Shown here piece after piece: positions 16,665 to 24,783 of a stretch of DNA of 64,000 bases. How positions within the stretch are numbered: position 1 is the first letter of the stretch; each line of letters opens with the position of its first letter. Origin of the DNA: Streptomyces xiamenensis (lineage in GTDB: Bacteria > Actinomycetota > Actinomycetes > Streptomycetales > Streptomycetaceae). Both the position numbers and the translations under genes were made by a program. The notes under the pieces are model-generated. The model had not been told where the DNA came from. It ran no database searches and saw only the letters and a program-made list of their open reading frames with translations. The stretch spans positions 310,001-374,000 of the forward strand of contig NZ_CP009922.3 of the NCBI RefSeq assembly GCF_000993785.3, read 5' to 3'.

Positions 16665-17555
16665 ATGACCACCACACCCGTCATCGATGTCGACCGTCTG
16701 AACCTCGTCTACGGCGACTTCCACGCCGTGAAGGACCTGTCCTTCCAGGTGGGGCGCGGAGAGTTCTACGCGCTGCTCGGCACCAACGGAGCCGGCAAGA
16801 CCTCCACCCTGGAGATCATCGAGGGCCACCGCACCGCCACGTCGGGGACCGTACGGGTCTTCGGCCACAGCCCGCGCGACCGGAGCACGGTGCGGCCCCG
16901 GATGGGCATCATGCTCCAGGAGAGCGGGTTCTCCCCGGACCTGACGGTGCGCGAATCGGTCCGGCTGATCGGGGACCTCACCCGCCGCACCGACAAGGCC
17001 GAACGCGTGCTGGGCATCGTGGACCTCACGCACAAGGCCGGCACCAAGGTCTCCCAACTGTCCGGGGGCGAGAAGCGCCGGCTGGACTTCGCGACCGCCA
17101 TCTACGGATCGCCCGAGCTGATCTTCCTGGACGAGCCCACCACCGGTCTGGACATCCAGTCCCGGGACGATCTGTGGGACTCCGTGGACAGGCTGCGCGA
17201 GGACGGCTCCACCATCGTGCTGACCACGCACTACCTGGAGGAGGCCCAGCAGCGGGCCGACCGGATCGGACTCATGCACCAGGGCGCCTTTCACCAGGAG
17301 GGGACCGTCGCCGAGCTGACCCGGACCCTGCCCGCCGTCATCCGCTTCACCCTCCCGGCACAGGCGTCGGCGCTCCCGCTCCACGCCAGGCCCGACGGGG
17401 AGCGCGAGGGCGGATACGTCATCGAGACCTTCGGGCTCCAGAAGGACCTGCACGCCCTGCTCGGCTGGGCCGAGGACAACGCGGTGGAACTGCGGGACCT
17501 CCAGGCAGGACCGACGCGGCTGGACGACGTCTTCCGCGCCATCGGCAGCAACTGA
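16665..17555 (+). CDS. ABC-2 type exporter, ATP-binding subunit
   Basis: 296 residues with Walker A GTNGAGKTST, the Q-loop LQESGF, signature LSGGEKRRL, Walker B LIFLDEPTTGLD and switch His in TTHYLEEAQ. The C-terminal extension ends QAGPTRLDDVFRAIGSN, as in DrrA-type subunits. ATG at 16665 was chosen because the domain begins nine residues later; upstream in-frame sequence is non-homologous. It precedes the permease gene by 45 bases and is divergent from the DesK/DesR-type operon. Probably exports a lipid, peptide or antibiotic. Confidence 0.92.
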   Translation: MTTTPVIDVDRLNLVYGDFHAVKDLSFQVGRGEFYALLGTNGAGKTSTLEIIEGHRTATSGTVRVFGHSPRDRSTVRPRMGIMLQESGFSPDLTVRESVRLIGDLTRRTDKAERVLGIVDLTHKAGTKVSQLSGGEKRRLDFATAIYGSPELIFLDEPTTGLDIQSRDDLWDSVDRLREDGSTIVLTTHYLEEAQQRADRIGLMHQGAFHQEGTVAELTRTLPAVIRFTLPAQASALPLHARPDGEREGGYVIETFGLQKDLHALLGWAEDNAVELRDLQAGPTRLDDVFRAIGSN

Positions 17556-17600
17556 CCACCAGCACCCACCCGGCACCCTTCCCGGAAAGACGCCTTCACC

Positions 17601-18320
17601 ATGCTCTCCATCGCGCTCAGCGAGCTGATCCAGATCTTCCGCAACCGGCTGATCCTGGTCACCAGTTTCATCATGCCCGTGGCGGTCAGCGCCTACTTCA
17701 TCCACCAGCACGAGGTCTTCGCCGAGCTGGGCAGCCTCGGCTACATCGCGGCGGTGGTGGTGTTCACCGTGGGGGCCTTCGGCCTCTACACCACCACGGT
17801 CACCACCCTGGCCTCCCGCCGCCAGAACCTCTTCCTCAAGCGGCTGCGCTCCACCGCGGCGGGCGACACCAGCATCCTGTCCGGCCTGGTGTTCCCGGCC
17901 ACCGTCATCGCGCTGGTCCAGGTGGTCGCGATCCTCGCCGCGCTGGCAGGGGTGAGCGGCAGTCCGGCCAACGTCGCGCTGCTGGCGGTGGGGGTCCTCG
18001 CCGTGGTGGCGATGATGCTCGCCCTGGCGCTGGCCACCGCCGGTCTGACGAACTCGCCCGAGCACGCCCAGGTGACCACGCTGCCGGTCAGCCTCGGCGT
18101 CATCGCCGTCGCCAGCTGGGTGGGCATCAGCGGCACCGAGGAACTCGCCACACTCAAGCGGCTGCTGCCGGGCGGCTCGGCCACCGAGCTCCTGGTCGAC
18201 TCCTGGAACGGCGGGGTCGCGGTCACGGACTCGCTGATCCTGCTCGCGCCCACCTTCGGCTGGGTCGTCGCCTCCGTGGCGCTCGCCTCGCGACTCTTCC
18301 GCTGGGAGCCGCGCCGCTGA
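17601..18320 (+). CDS. ABC-2 type exporter, permease subunit
   Basis: 239 residues with six predicted membrane helices, starting LSELIQIFRNRLILVTSFIMPVAVSAYF. The short soluble loop TLASRRQNLFLKRLRSTAAGDTSILSGL between helices two and three is characteristic of ABC-2 permeases. It pairs with the ATP-binding subunit just upstream and together they would form a homodimeric or heterodimeric exporter controlled by the divergent two-component system. Confidence 0.9.
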   Translation: MLSIALSELIQIFRNRLILVTSFIMPVAVSAYFIHQHEVFAELGSLGYIAAVVVFTVGAFGLYTTTVTTLASRRQNLFLKRLRSTAAGDTSILSGLVFPATVIALVQVVAILAALAGVSGSPANVALLAVGVLAVVAMMLALALATAGLTNSPEHAQVTTLPVSLGVIAVASWVGISGTEELATLKRLLPGGSATELLVDSWNGGVAVTDSLILLAPTFGWVVASVALASRLFRWEPRR

Positions 18321-18440
18321 CCCGGCCCCGGGGTGACCACGCGGGGAACTGCGCGGCGGCCCCGGTCGTCCCCTCTGCCGACACGCACACCGGCGGACGC
18401 ATGGCCGTACGCCCCTCGTACGCTCTCGCTGGAGGCACCC

Positions 18441-18949
18441 GTGGCCATGGTCGGCCTGTTCTGGATCACCGAGGAGTCGGTCCATCTGGGGGCCGAGCCG
18501 ATCGGCCCGACATCGGGGGTTCGGCTGACGGAGGACGGGGTCCAGGGCCTGGGGAACGCCCCCGACCCGTCCTGGAGCTGGGACGAGGTGCGGCGGGTCG
18601 AGATCCGCGACGTGAAGGTGCGCTCCGTCGCACGGCGCCGGGTGGCCCTGACCCTCGGGGCGCTGTACGCGGCGGTGACCGGCGACGCCGGCGACCCCCC
18701 TCCTGCACACTGCGGGTGGAGACGGCCGACCGCACCGCGGAACTGAGCTTCTACGCCTCCGCCGTCGGCGGGATCTACTCGCCGGCCGAGTTCGCGCTCT
18801 CCCGGACGCTCCTGGACCGGATCGCCGGCGGCGGAGCCCGGGTCGGCGACCTGCTCGCCTGGCGCCGCGAGCAGACGGACGACACGACCCCGCCCCCGGA
18901 GGAGCGCGAAGCGCTGCTGCGCAGGTGGGCCGGGGGCCAGGCGTATTGA
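18441..18949 (+). pseudogene. Uncharacterised protein interrupted by a one-base frameshift
   Basis: The GTG at 18441 follows GGAGG by five bases. The first part (VGLFWITEESVHLGAEPIGPTSG... SWSWDEVRRVEIRDV) reads in one frame until a run of six C at 18695-18700. The second part (TLRVETADRTAELSFYASAVGGIYSPAEF... to a stop at 18947-18949) reads in the next frame. Adding one base in the C run gives a continuous 169-residue protein with uniform codon bias, so this is one gene with a single-base deletion or a sequencing error. The strand-rich first half looks PH/GRAM-like; function unknown. It lies about 120 bases downstream of the ABC permease gene. Confidence 0.65.
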
Positions 18950-19018
18950 TCGTGGTCCGCCACGAGGCAACCGTTCTCGTCGCGGCCACCAACGAGTGGC
19001 TGTGACGAGCACGGATCC

Positions 19019-19459
19019 TCAGCTTCCGAAACCGGTCAACGCACCACGGTCGTCGAACCTCGCACCGGATGCCCAGGCGATCTCCCAGCGATTGCCCTCC
19101 GGGTCGGCGATGTACGCCGACCGGCCGCCCCACGGGCGGTCCACCGGATCAGCCACTGCGACGGCACCCGCCGCCACCGCGGTCGTGAAGGCAGCATCCA
19201 CCTGCTGAGGGCTGTCCACATTGCAGGCGAGCGTGATGCCCGACCACCCAGCGGGAGACGGGATCGCGGTCGCCGCCTCGGCGGCCAGCTCATCCACCGG
19301 GTACAGCGCCAGCAGCACGCCACCGAGCAGGAAACCCGCCCACTCATCGTCGCTGGAGGGGATCTCCTCCCATCCCAGACCGCGGTAGAACCGGCGCAAC
19401 CCCGGCAGGTCACGGGTGCCGAGGGTCACCACAGAGAGGCGGGAAGGCAGCTCAGACAT
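19019..19459 (-). CDS. VOC-family protein (glyoxalase/bleomycin-resistance fold)
   Basis: About 146 residues. The sequence begins RLSVVTLGTRDLPGLRRFYRGLGWEE, the classic first beta-alpha unit of the vicinal-oxygen-chelate fold, and ends with SAYIADPEGNRWEIAW, where the second repeat usually supplies a Glu metal ligand. His at the usual first metal position is absent (SVVTLG), so catalytic metal use is uncertain. ATG at 19459 was chosen over 19471; neither has a clear ribosome site. Confidence 0.8.
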   Translation of the reverse strand: MSELPSRLSVVTLGTRDLPGLRRFYRGLGWEEIPSSDDEWAGFLLGGVLLALYPVDELAAEAATAIPSPAGWSGITLACNVDSPQQVDAAFTTAVAAGAVAVADPVDRPWGGRSAYIADPEGNRWEIAWASGARFDDRGALTGFGS

Positions 19460-19665
19460 GGCCAGGATCATGCCGCTGATCGGCTTCCGGCACCAAGTAG
19501 GCCGCCATCACGTTCGATGTACGCCCGGGGATCGATGCACGATCTCAGGGCGCGCTGCGGAAAGAAGAACCGCCGGGCGGAGTGTTCGTCGAGCCCTCCG
19601 ACCACGGTCCGGTACCGGCAGTGCCGGGCCGGCCCGAGTCCGGGCCCGGCCGCCGCGCGAGCGAA

Positions 19666-20526
19666 TCACCGTTTGCGGAACTGTTCCACCAGCGCCGTGT
19701 AGCCGCTGCCGCCGTGGCCGGCGGTCGCCGCTCGCTCCGCCAGTGCCCTGATGAGCCTCGGAAGCTCGGAGTTGACGCCGAGCAGCTCGCTCTCCCGGAC
19801 CACCTGCGTCATTGCCGTCAGGTGGGTGTCCACGGTGCCATCGTCGGCCGGGTGGACGCCGTCATCGGCCTGCCGCGCGTAGCCCGGAAGCCAGCCTGCC
19901 ACGATGTCGATCGCGGTCTGCGCGACGGGGAGGTACGCCGTGGCGGACACACCGGCCGGGCCGAGGATCGCAACGCCGTTGAGGAAGCCGTCGAGCATGC
20001 TCCACATCAGGACGAGGGTGGCCATCTCGTGTGTGGCTGCGAGGCCGGGGTCGTCTCCGAGGTGGAGGCCCGTGCCGAGACTGCCGAGGGTCGACGCGTG
20101 GGCGTCGTACAGCGGTCGCGGCCCGCTGTAGGCGAGCACGGCGTCAGCCGTGCCGACCGCCTCCGGGACGGCCATAACCCCGCCGTCGAGGTAACCACCG
20201 CCGCGGCGCACCACCTCCGCGGCGAGCTCTCTGGCGCCCGAGGGCGTGCCCGAGGTCAGGTTCACCACGACGCGACCATCGAGCGGTCCGTGGAGGACAT
20301 CCGCCACGGCGTCGTAGTCGGATACGCAGACCACCACGAGCGGGGATGCCGCGATCGCGGCCCCCGGGGACGGTGCGAGCATCACGCCCCGAACCACGAG
20401 ACCGTCGGCCTTGGCCGGCGTGCGGTTCCACACGGTCGTCGGGTGTCCCGCACGCAGGAACGCCTCGGCGAGGGCGCCGCCCATCAGTCCAAGGCCCAGA
20501 ACCGTGACAGGTGTGCCGTTGTGCAT
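19666..20526 (-). CDS. NAD(P)-dependent imine-reductase-like oxidoreductase
   Basis: 286 residues. The N-terminal NAD(P)-binding domain (TVLGLGLMGGALAEAFLRAGHPTTVWNRTPAKAD) is of the 6-phosphogluconate/3-hydroxyisobutyrate dehydrogenase type, with NRT favouring NADPH. The C-terminal half (ATHEMATLVLMWSMLDGFLNGVAIL) resembles imine reductases rather than beta-hydroxyacid dehydrogenases: the conserved catalytic Lys of the latter is not visible. ATG at 20526 follows AAGGAG. It is divergent from a MerR regulator, with a MerR-type operator in between. Confidence 0.82.
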   Translation of the reverse strand: MHNGTPVTVLGLGLMGGALAEAFLRAGHPTTVWNRTPAKADGLVVRGVMLAPSPGAAIAASPLVVVCVSDYDAVADVLHGPLDGRVVVNLTSGTPSGARELAAEVVRRGGGYLDGGVMAVPEAVGTADAVLAYSGPRPLYDAHASTLGSLGTGLHLGDDPGLAATHEMATLVLMWSMLDGFLNGVAILGPAGVSATAYLPVAQTAIDIVAGWLPGYARQADDGVHPADDGTVDTHLTAMTQVVRESELLGVNSELPRLIRALAERAATAGHGGSGYTALVEQFRKR

Positions 20527-20562
20527 CAGGTGCTCCTTCTCCGTTCGCTGGCACAATCGTCA

Positions 20563-20584
20563 ACGTTCACACCGGTATGAAGGT
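20563..20584 (-). promoter_or_regulatory. MerR-type promoter/operator
   Basis: A 22-base near-palindrome centred on ACCGGT, with TTCA and TGAA arms. On the minus strand it sits inside a 19-base spacer between TTGACC (a -35 element, 20582-20587) and TGACGA (a -10 candidate). An over-long 19-base spacer with a dyad is the hallmark of MerR-controlled promoters. It faces the oxidoreductase gene and overlaps the region just upstream of the merR-type gene. Confidence 0.7.
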
Positions 20585-20593
20585 CAAGGGGGA

Positions 20594-20962
20594 ATGCGCG
20601 TGCTGATCGGGGAGCTGAGTCGGCGGACCGGGGTCAATGCGCACCAACTGCGGTACTACGAGGCTCAGGGCCTGCTGAGGCCTGTCCGTGGCGGCAACGG
20701 CTACCGCGATTACGGTGAAGACGCCGTGCTGACCGTGTCCCAGATCCGGAAACTGCTGGCGGCCGGGCTGTCGACTCAGGAGATCGGCCACCTCCAACCG
20801 TGCGTCACGGGCGGGGACCCCGATCTGAAGCCCTGCCCGGAAACACTGGAACTGCTTCGGGCGCGCATAGCCGGACTGGACGAGCAGATCGACATACTCC
20901 TCCAGTCCCGTCGGACACTGCGCCAGTACCTGGCGGCCACGGAGCGGCGGGCGGCCGGCTAG
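20594..20962 (+). CDS. MerR-family transcriptional regulator
   Basis: 122 residues. The N-terminal winged helix is IGELSRRTGVNAHQLRYYEAQGLLRPVRGGNGYRDYGEDAVLTVSQIRKLLAAGLS. A coiled-coil dimerisation helix follows (ELLRARIAGLDEQIDILLQSRRTLRQYL). CVTGGDPDLKPCPE has two Cys in the region between the DNA-binding domain and the coil, where some members bind a metal or thiol ligand. It is divergent from the imine-reductase-like gene and most likely activates it. Its stop overlaps, tail to tail, the stop of the MocR gene. Confidence 0.88.
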   Translation: MRVLIGELSRRTGVNAHQLRYYEAQGLLRPVRGGNGYRDYGEDAVLTVSQIRKLLAAGLSTQEIGHLQPCVTGGDPDLKPCPETLELLRARIAGLDEQIDILLQSRRTLRQYLAATERRAAG

Positions 20963-22293
20963 TCGTACCGGCGCACGGCGCCCGGGGTGAGGGCCGCCGC
21001 CACAGCGTCCGCGAGGGGGGCGATGTCGGCCGGGCCCAGGGGGGAGACGGTGAGCCGGATGCCGGGTGGCGAGGCCAGCCGGAAGCGGGCGCCCGGGCCC
21101 ACCGCCCAGCCGGCGGTGAGCAGCCTGGTCACGGCGCCGGTCTCCTCCGGGGCCGGTACCCAGACGTTCATACCGCTGCGGCCCCGCGCGGTGACGCCGC
21201 GGTCGGCGAGGGCGGCCAACAGTGCCTCGCGCCGCCGTCCGTAGGAGGCGGCCACCGCGACCGGATCGACGGCCCCGCCGTGCCAGAGCCCGGCGACTGT
21301 CTCCTGGAGGAGATGGCTGACCCAGCCGGGTCCGAGCCGGTGCCGCCCTCCCACCCGGTCGACCGTCAGCTCGTCGCCGGTCAGCACGGCGACCCGCAGG
21401 TCCGGCCCGTACGCCTTGGCTGCCGAGCGGACGAACGCCCAGTGCCGGGTGGCACCGGTCAGCGTGTGCAGCGGCAGATCGACGATGTGGTGGCCGTGGT
21501 CGTCCTCGATGAGCAGGGTCTGCGGGTGGGCCGCGAGGACGGCCCGCAGCGCTGCGGCGCGCTGTGCGGTGACGGCGGCCCCGGTGGGGTTCTGGGCGCG
21601 GGCGGTGACCACCAGGGCGCGGGCGCCGCGCTCCAGGGCGTGTTCGGCGTCGCCGGGCAGCGGGCCCTCGTCGTCGACCGTCATGGGCAGGGCGCGCAGC
21701 CCGAGCGCGGGGACGAGGTCCAGGAGGCTGCCCCAGCCCGGGTCCTCGACGGCGACGGCGTCGCCGGGGCGCAGATGGGCCGCGAGGACGCGTTCGATGG
21801 CGTCCAGAGAGCCGGAGGCGACGGTGAGCGGGGCGTCCTGTACGCCGTCGGCGGCGAGTTCGGCGCGGGCGGCGGCGGCCAGCCGTTCGCTGACCGGGGG
21901 CGCGCCGTACATCGGCGGGGCCGTGGCGAAGCGTTCGCCGGCCGCGGCCAGTGCCGGGCCCAGCGGGGGCAGCAGGGCGGGGTCGGGGTTTCCGTCGGAG
22001 ATGTCGCGGGCGCCGGGCGGTACGTGGACGCGGACCGTGTCGTCGCGCGAGGTGCTGGCGGGGCGGTGCCGCACCCGGCTGCCGCGCCGTCCTGCGGTCT
22101 CGATCAGTCCGCGCTCGCGCAGCGTGCGGTAGGCGGCGGCGACGGTGTTCGGGTTGACCCCGAGGGATGCGGCCAGTTCCCGCTGGGGCGGGAGGAGTTG
22201 GCCGGGCGCGAGATCTCCGGAGCCGATGCCCCGTTCCACGCTCGCGGCGATATCAGCCGCACCCCGTCCCGTAATGCGATAATCTCCTAGCAC
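20959..22293 (-). CDS. MocR-type regulator (GntR DNA-binding domain fused to aminotransferase domain)
   Basis: About 444 residues. The N-terminal GntR helix-turn-helix (LLPPQRELAASLGVNPNTVAAAYRTLRERGLIETAGRRGSRV) is followed by a fold-type I aminotransferase domain. That domain has the PLP-binding Lys in FVRSAAKAYGPDLR and a D/Y cofactor pocket near VEDPGWG. MocR proteins sense PLP or amino-acid adducts and usually regulate a divergent vitamin-B6 or amino-acid gene. The GTG at 22293 was chosen over TTG at 22299. No ribosome site precedes either, so the message may be leaderless. Divergent from a PNPOx-like gene. Confidence 0.85.
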   Translation of the reverse strand: MLGDYRITGRGAADIAASVERGIGSGDLAPGQLLPPQRELAASLGVNPNTVAAAYRTLRERGLIETAGRRGSRVRHRPASTSRDDTVRVHVPPGARDISDGNPDPALLPPLGPALAAAGERFATAPPMYGAPPVSERLAAAARAELAADGVQDAPLTVASGSLDAIERVLAAHLRPGDAVAVEDPGWGSLLDLVPALGLRALPMTVDDEGPLPGDAEHALERGARALVVTARAQNPTGAAVTAQRAAALRAVLAAHPQTLLIEDDHGHHIVDLPLHTLTGATRHWAFVRSAAKAYGPDLRVAVLTGDELTVDRVGGRHRLGPGWVSHLLQETVAGLWHGGAVDPVAVAASYGRRREALLAALADRGVTARGRSGMNVWVPAPEETGAVTRLLTAGWAVGPGARFRLASPPGIRLTVSPLGPADIAPLADAVAAALTPGAVRRYD

Positions 22294-22319
22294 AAACAAG
22301 ATTATGCACTAATGCAATA
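22272..22319. promoter_or_regulatory. MocR binding-site candidates: direct repeat TAATGCrATA
   Basis: TAATGCGATA at 22272-22281 and TAATGCAATA at 22310-22319 form a direct repeat 38 bases apart. The second lies within a TGCACTAATGCA dyad (22305-22316). The pair brackets the MocR start and precedes the PNPOx-like gene. MocR regulators typically bind direct repeats. The stretch is strikingly A+T-rich for this genome. Confidence 0.55.
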
Positions 22320-22339
22320 TCGAGGGCAAGGAGAAACGC

Positions 22340-23029
22340 GTGCCCACCGCCGACCACGCCACCGGCAGCTACCCGCGCACCGCGCGCACCACCCCCACCC
22401 GCGCCGCCCAGCGTGCCTCCTGGGACCGGGAGCGGGTGCACGGCATCCTCGACGACGGTTATCTGTGCCATCTCGGCTTCGTCCGCGACGGTGCCGCCGT
22501 GGTGCTGCCCACCCTGTACGCGAGGGTCGGTGAGCGGCTGTACGTCCACGGCTCCACCGGTTCGTACCCGCTGCGCACGGCGAGCGGCGCGCCGCAGGGG
22601 CTGCCGGTGTGTGTGACCGTCACCCATGTCGACGGCCTGGTGCTGGCCCGCTCGGCCTTCCACCACTCCGTCAACTACCGCTCGGTGGTGGTGCACGGCA
22701 CCGCGCGGCAGGTCACGGATCCGGCCGAGAAGGCCGCCGCGCTGGACGCCATCGTCGATCAGGCGATCCCGGGCCGCTCCGCCGACTGCCGCCCCGCCAA
22801 CGGCAAGGAGGCGGCCGCCACCGCCGTCCTGGCCATCGAGCTGACCGAGGTGTCCGCCAAGTTCCGCACCGGCGGCCCGAACGACGAGCCCGAGGACCGG
22901 GAACTGCCCCACTGGAGTGGCGTGCTGCCGGTCTCCGTCTCGACCGGCGCACCGGTGGCGGCCCCGGATCTGGCCGCCGGGGTCGCCCTCCCGTCCTATC
23001 TGACCGCACAGCGGTCCACGAACGCCTGA
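22340..23029 (+). CDS. Pyridoxamine 5'-phosphate oxidase-related flavin-binding protein
   Basis: 229 residues. The split-barrel flavin/B6-binding fold is seen in YLCHLGFVRDGAAVVLPTLYARVGERLYVHGSTGS, and VNYRSVVVHGTARQVTD follows. This is the form annotated as PNPOx family or nitroimidazole-resistance-like, not the housekeeping PdxH. GTG at 22340 follows AAGGAGA. It is divergent from the MocR gene and very likely its target. The exact cofactor (FMN, F420 or haem) cannot be told from the sequence. Confidence 0.82.
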   Translation: MPTADHATGSYPRTARTTPTRAAQRASWDRERVHGILDDGYLCHLGFVRDGAAVVLPTLYARVGERLYVHGSTGSYPLRTASGAPQGLPVCVTVTHVDGLVLARSAFHHSVNYRSVVVHGTARQVTDPAEKAAALDAIVDQAIPGRSADCRPANGKEAAATAVLAIELTEVSAKFRTGGPNDEPEDRELPHWSGVLPVSVSTGAPVAAPDLAAGVALPSYLTAQRSTNA

Positions 23030-23073
23030 TTGGCCGTGGCCGGCCGCGCGCCGCGCCGCCTAACGTGCCGGCC

Positions 23074-23901
23074 ATGAGAATCCGCATCGTCGACGCGTTC
23101 ACCGACCGCCCCTTCTCCGGCAACCCGGCCGGGGTGGTCCTCCTCGACAGCTGGCCGCACGAGGACTGGCTGCGCGCCGTGGCCGCCGAGGTCAATCTGC
23201 CCGAGACCGCCTTCGCGGTGCCCACCCCGGGCCGGGACGACGCCGACTACGCCCTGCGCTGGCTGACCCCGACCGCCGAGGTGGAGCTGTGCGGCCACGC
23301 CACCCTCGCCACCGCCCACGTGCTGTACGGGAACGGCGTCGCCCCGGGCCTGTTGCGGTTCGCCACCCGCTCCGGCGTCGTCACCACCCGGCCGGACACG
23401 GAGGGGGCGATCACGCTGGACTTCCCCACCGCGCCGCTGACGCCGCTGGACATCCCGCCGGGGCTCGCCGAGGCGCTGGGGGCGCGGCCGGTGTCGGTGC
23501 ACTCCCCCGGCCCCGCGATCGCCGAGTTCCTGGTGGAACTGGCGGACGAGCGCACGGTGGCCGGCCTCACCCCGGACATCGGCCGGCTCGGCCAGGTCAT
23601 CGTGACCGCCCCCGCCGATGACCCGGGCTCCGGTTACGACATCGCCTCCCGCTGTTTCTTCCCGGCGGTCGGTATCCCCGAGGACCCGGTGACCGGCAGC
23701 GCGCACACCGCGATCGGCCCGTTCTGGGCGCGGCGCACCGGCCGTACCCGGCTGACCGGCCGCCAGCTCTCGGCCCGCGGCGGCACCGTGCGCATGGAGA
23801 TGGCCGGTGACCGCACGCTGCTGACCGGCACAGCCGTCACCGTCATCGACGGCGCGTTGCTGGCGGGCCCGGGTCAGGCGGTGGGCAGCCAGCTCACATG
23901 A
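23074..23901 (+). CDS. PhzF-family isomerase/epimerase-like protein
   Basis: 275 residues. It opens with RIVDAFTDRPFSGNPAGVVLL and has the catalytic-Glu segment VNLPETAFAVP (Glu44) and the second-half signature GIPEDPVTGSAHTAIGPFW. These are diagnostic for the PhzF/diaminopimelate-epimerase fold. PhzF itself isomerises a phenazine precursor, but most members have unknown substrates and no phenazine genes are nearby. It is co-directional with the PNPOx-like gene, and its last 28 bases overlap the convergent CPBP gene. Confidence 0.88.
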   Translation: MRIRIVDAFTDRPFSGNPAGVVLLDSWPHEDWLRAVAAEVNLPETAFAVPTPGRDDADYALRWLTPTAEVELCGHATLATAHVLYGNGVAPGLLRFATRSGVVTTRPDTEGAITLDFPTAPLTPLDIPPGLAEALGARPVSVHSPGPAIAEFLVELADERTVAGLTPDIGRLGQVIVTAPADDPGSGYDIASRCFFPAVGIPEDPVTGSAHTAIGPFWARRTGRTRLTGRQLSARGGTVRMEMAGDRTLLTGTAVTVIDGALLAGPGQAVGSQLT

Positions 23902-24713
23902 CCGGCCAGCAGCGCGTACCCGATGAAGGCCACGATGTCGATCAGGGCGTGCGCCACCACCAGCGGCATCACCCGCCCCCAGCGGCGGTACAGCCACACG
24001 AAGATGACGCCCATGGCGACATTGCCGATGAACCCGCCGATGCCCTGGTAGAGATGGTAGGAGCCGCGCAGCAGCGAGGAGGTGAGCAGCGCGGCCGGCG
24101 CGCTCCAGCCCAGTTGGTCCAGGCGGCGCAGCAGATAGCCGACCACGATCACCTCCTCCACGATGGAGTTCTGGAGCGCGGAGGCGATCAGCACCGGGAA
24201 CTTCCACCACACCTCGGGCAGTGACTCGGGCACCACGGTGAGGTTGGCGCCGGCCGCGTGCGCGCCGAGGTAGAGCAGGATGCCGCTGCCGCCGATGCCG
24301 GCGGCGACCACCGCGCCCCAGGCCAGGTCGAAGCGCGGCCGGCGCAGGTCGAAGCCGATCACCCGCATCCCGGTGCCACCCGGGCCCGGTTCGCGCAGCA
24401 GCAGATGGGCCACCAGCAGGACCGGCACCAGGGCGGTGCTGATCGCGAACACCTGCCACACCAGGTCGAGCCAGGGGCGGCCGGGGGCACGCGAGCCGTT
24501 GAGGGTGGCGGCCTGGTCGGCGAGTCCGCCGGGGCGGGTGAGCGCCCCGACGAAGCGGATCACCGCGGCGATGCCGCTGGCCCCCAGGGACAGGGCCAGC
24601 ACCAGCAGCAGTTCCCGGCTCAGCATCCGCCGGTCGTTCTCCCCGGGCAGCGCGGGCACCCGCCCGCCGCCCGCCCGGGCCGGACTCTCCGGGTTCAACA
24701 GCCGCACCTTCAC
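23874..24713 (-). CDS. CPBP-family intramembrane metalloprotease
   Basis: 279 residues with about seven or eight membrane segments. The conserved motifs are SIVEEVIVVGYLLRRL (EExxxxR-like motif one), SYHLYQGIGGFIGN (His of motif two) and VAHALIDIVAF (His and Asp of motif three/four). Members process prenylated or bacteriocin-type substrates or act in immunity. The GTG start at 24713 gives KVRLLNPESPARAG before the first helix. The 3' end overlaps the PhzF gene tail to tail. Confidence 0.88.
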   Translation of the reverse strand: MKVRLLNPESPARAGGGRVPALPGENDRRMLSRELLLVLALSLGASGIAAVIRFVGALTRPGGLADQAATLNGSRAPGRPWLDLVWQVFAISTALVPVLLVAHLLLREPGPGGTGMRVIGFDLRRPRFDLAWGAVVAAGIGGSGILLYLGAHAAGANLTVVPESLPEVWWKFPVLIASALQNSIVEEVIVVGYLLRRLDQLGWSAPAALLTSSLLRGSYHLYQGIGGFIGNVAMGVIFVWLYRRWGRVMPLVVAHALIDIVAFIGYALLAGHVSWLPTA

Positions 24714-24783
24714 TCCGTTCGCCGCGCCGACGCTCCGCCACCGCGGGGGCGGCTGGACGGAGCGGCGCGGGCGCGCGGCGCGG

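Noticed and set aside
16392..19133. 913-residue minus-strand frame over the ABC exporter
   Set aside because: Shadow of well-supported plus-strand ABC genes.
23074..23901. Phenazine biosynthesis
   Set aside because: Only a PhzF-family protein is present; no other phz genes.
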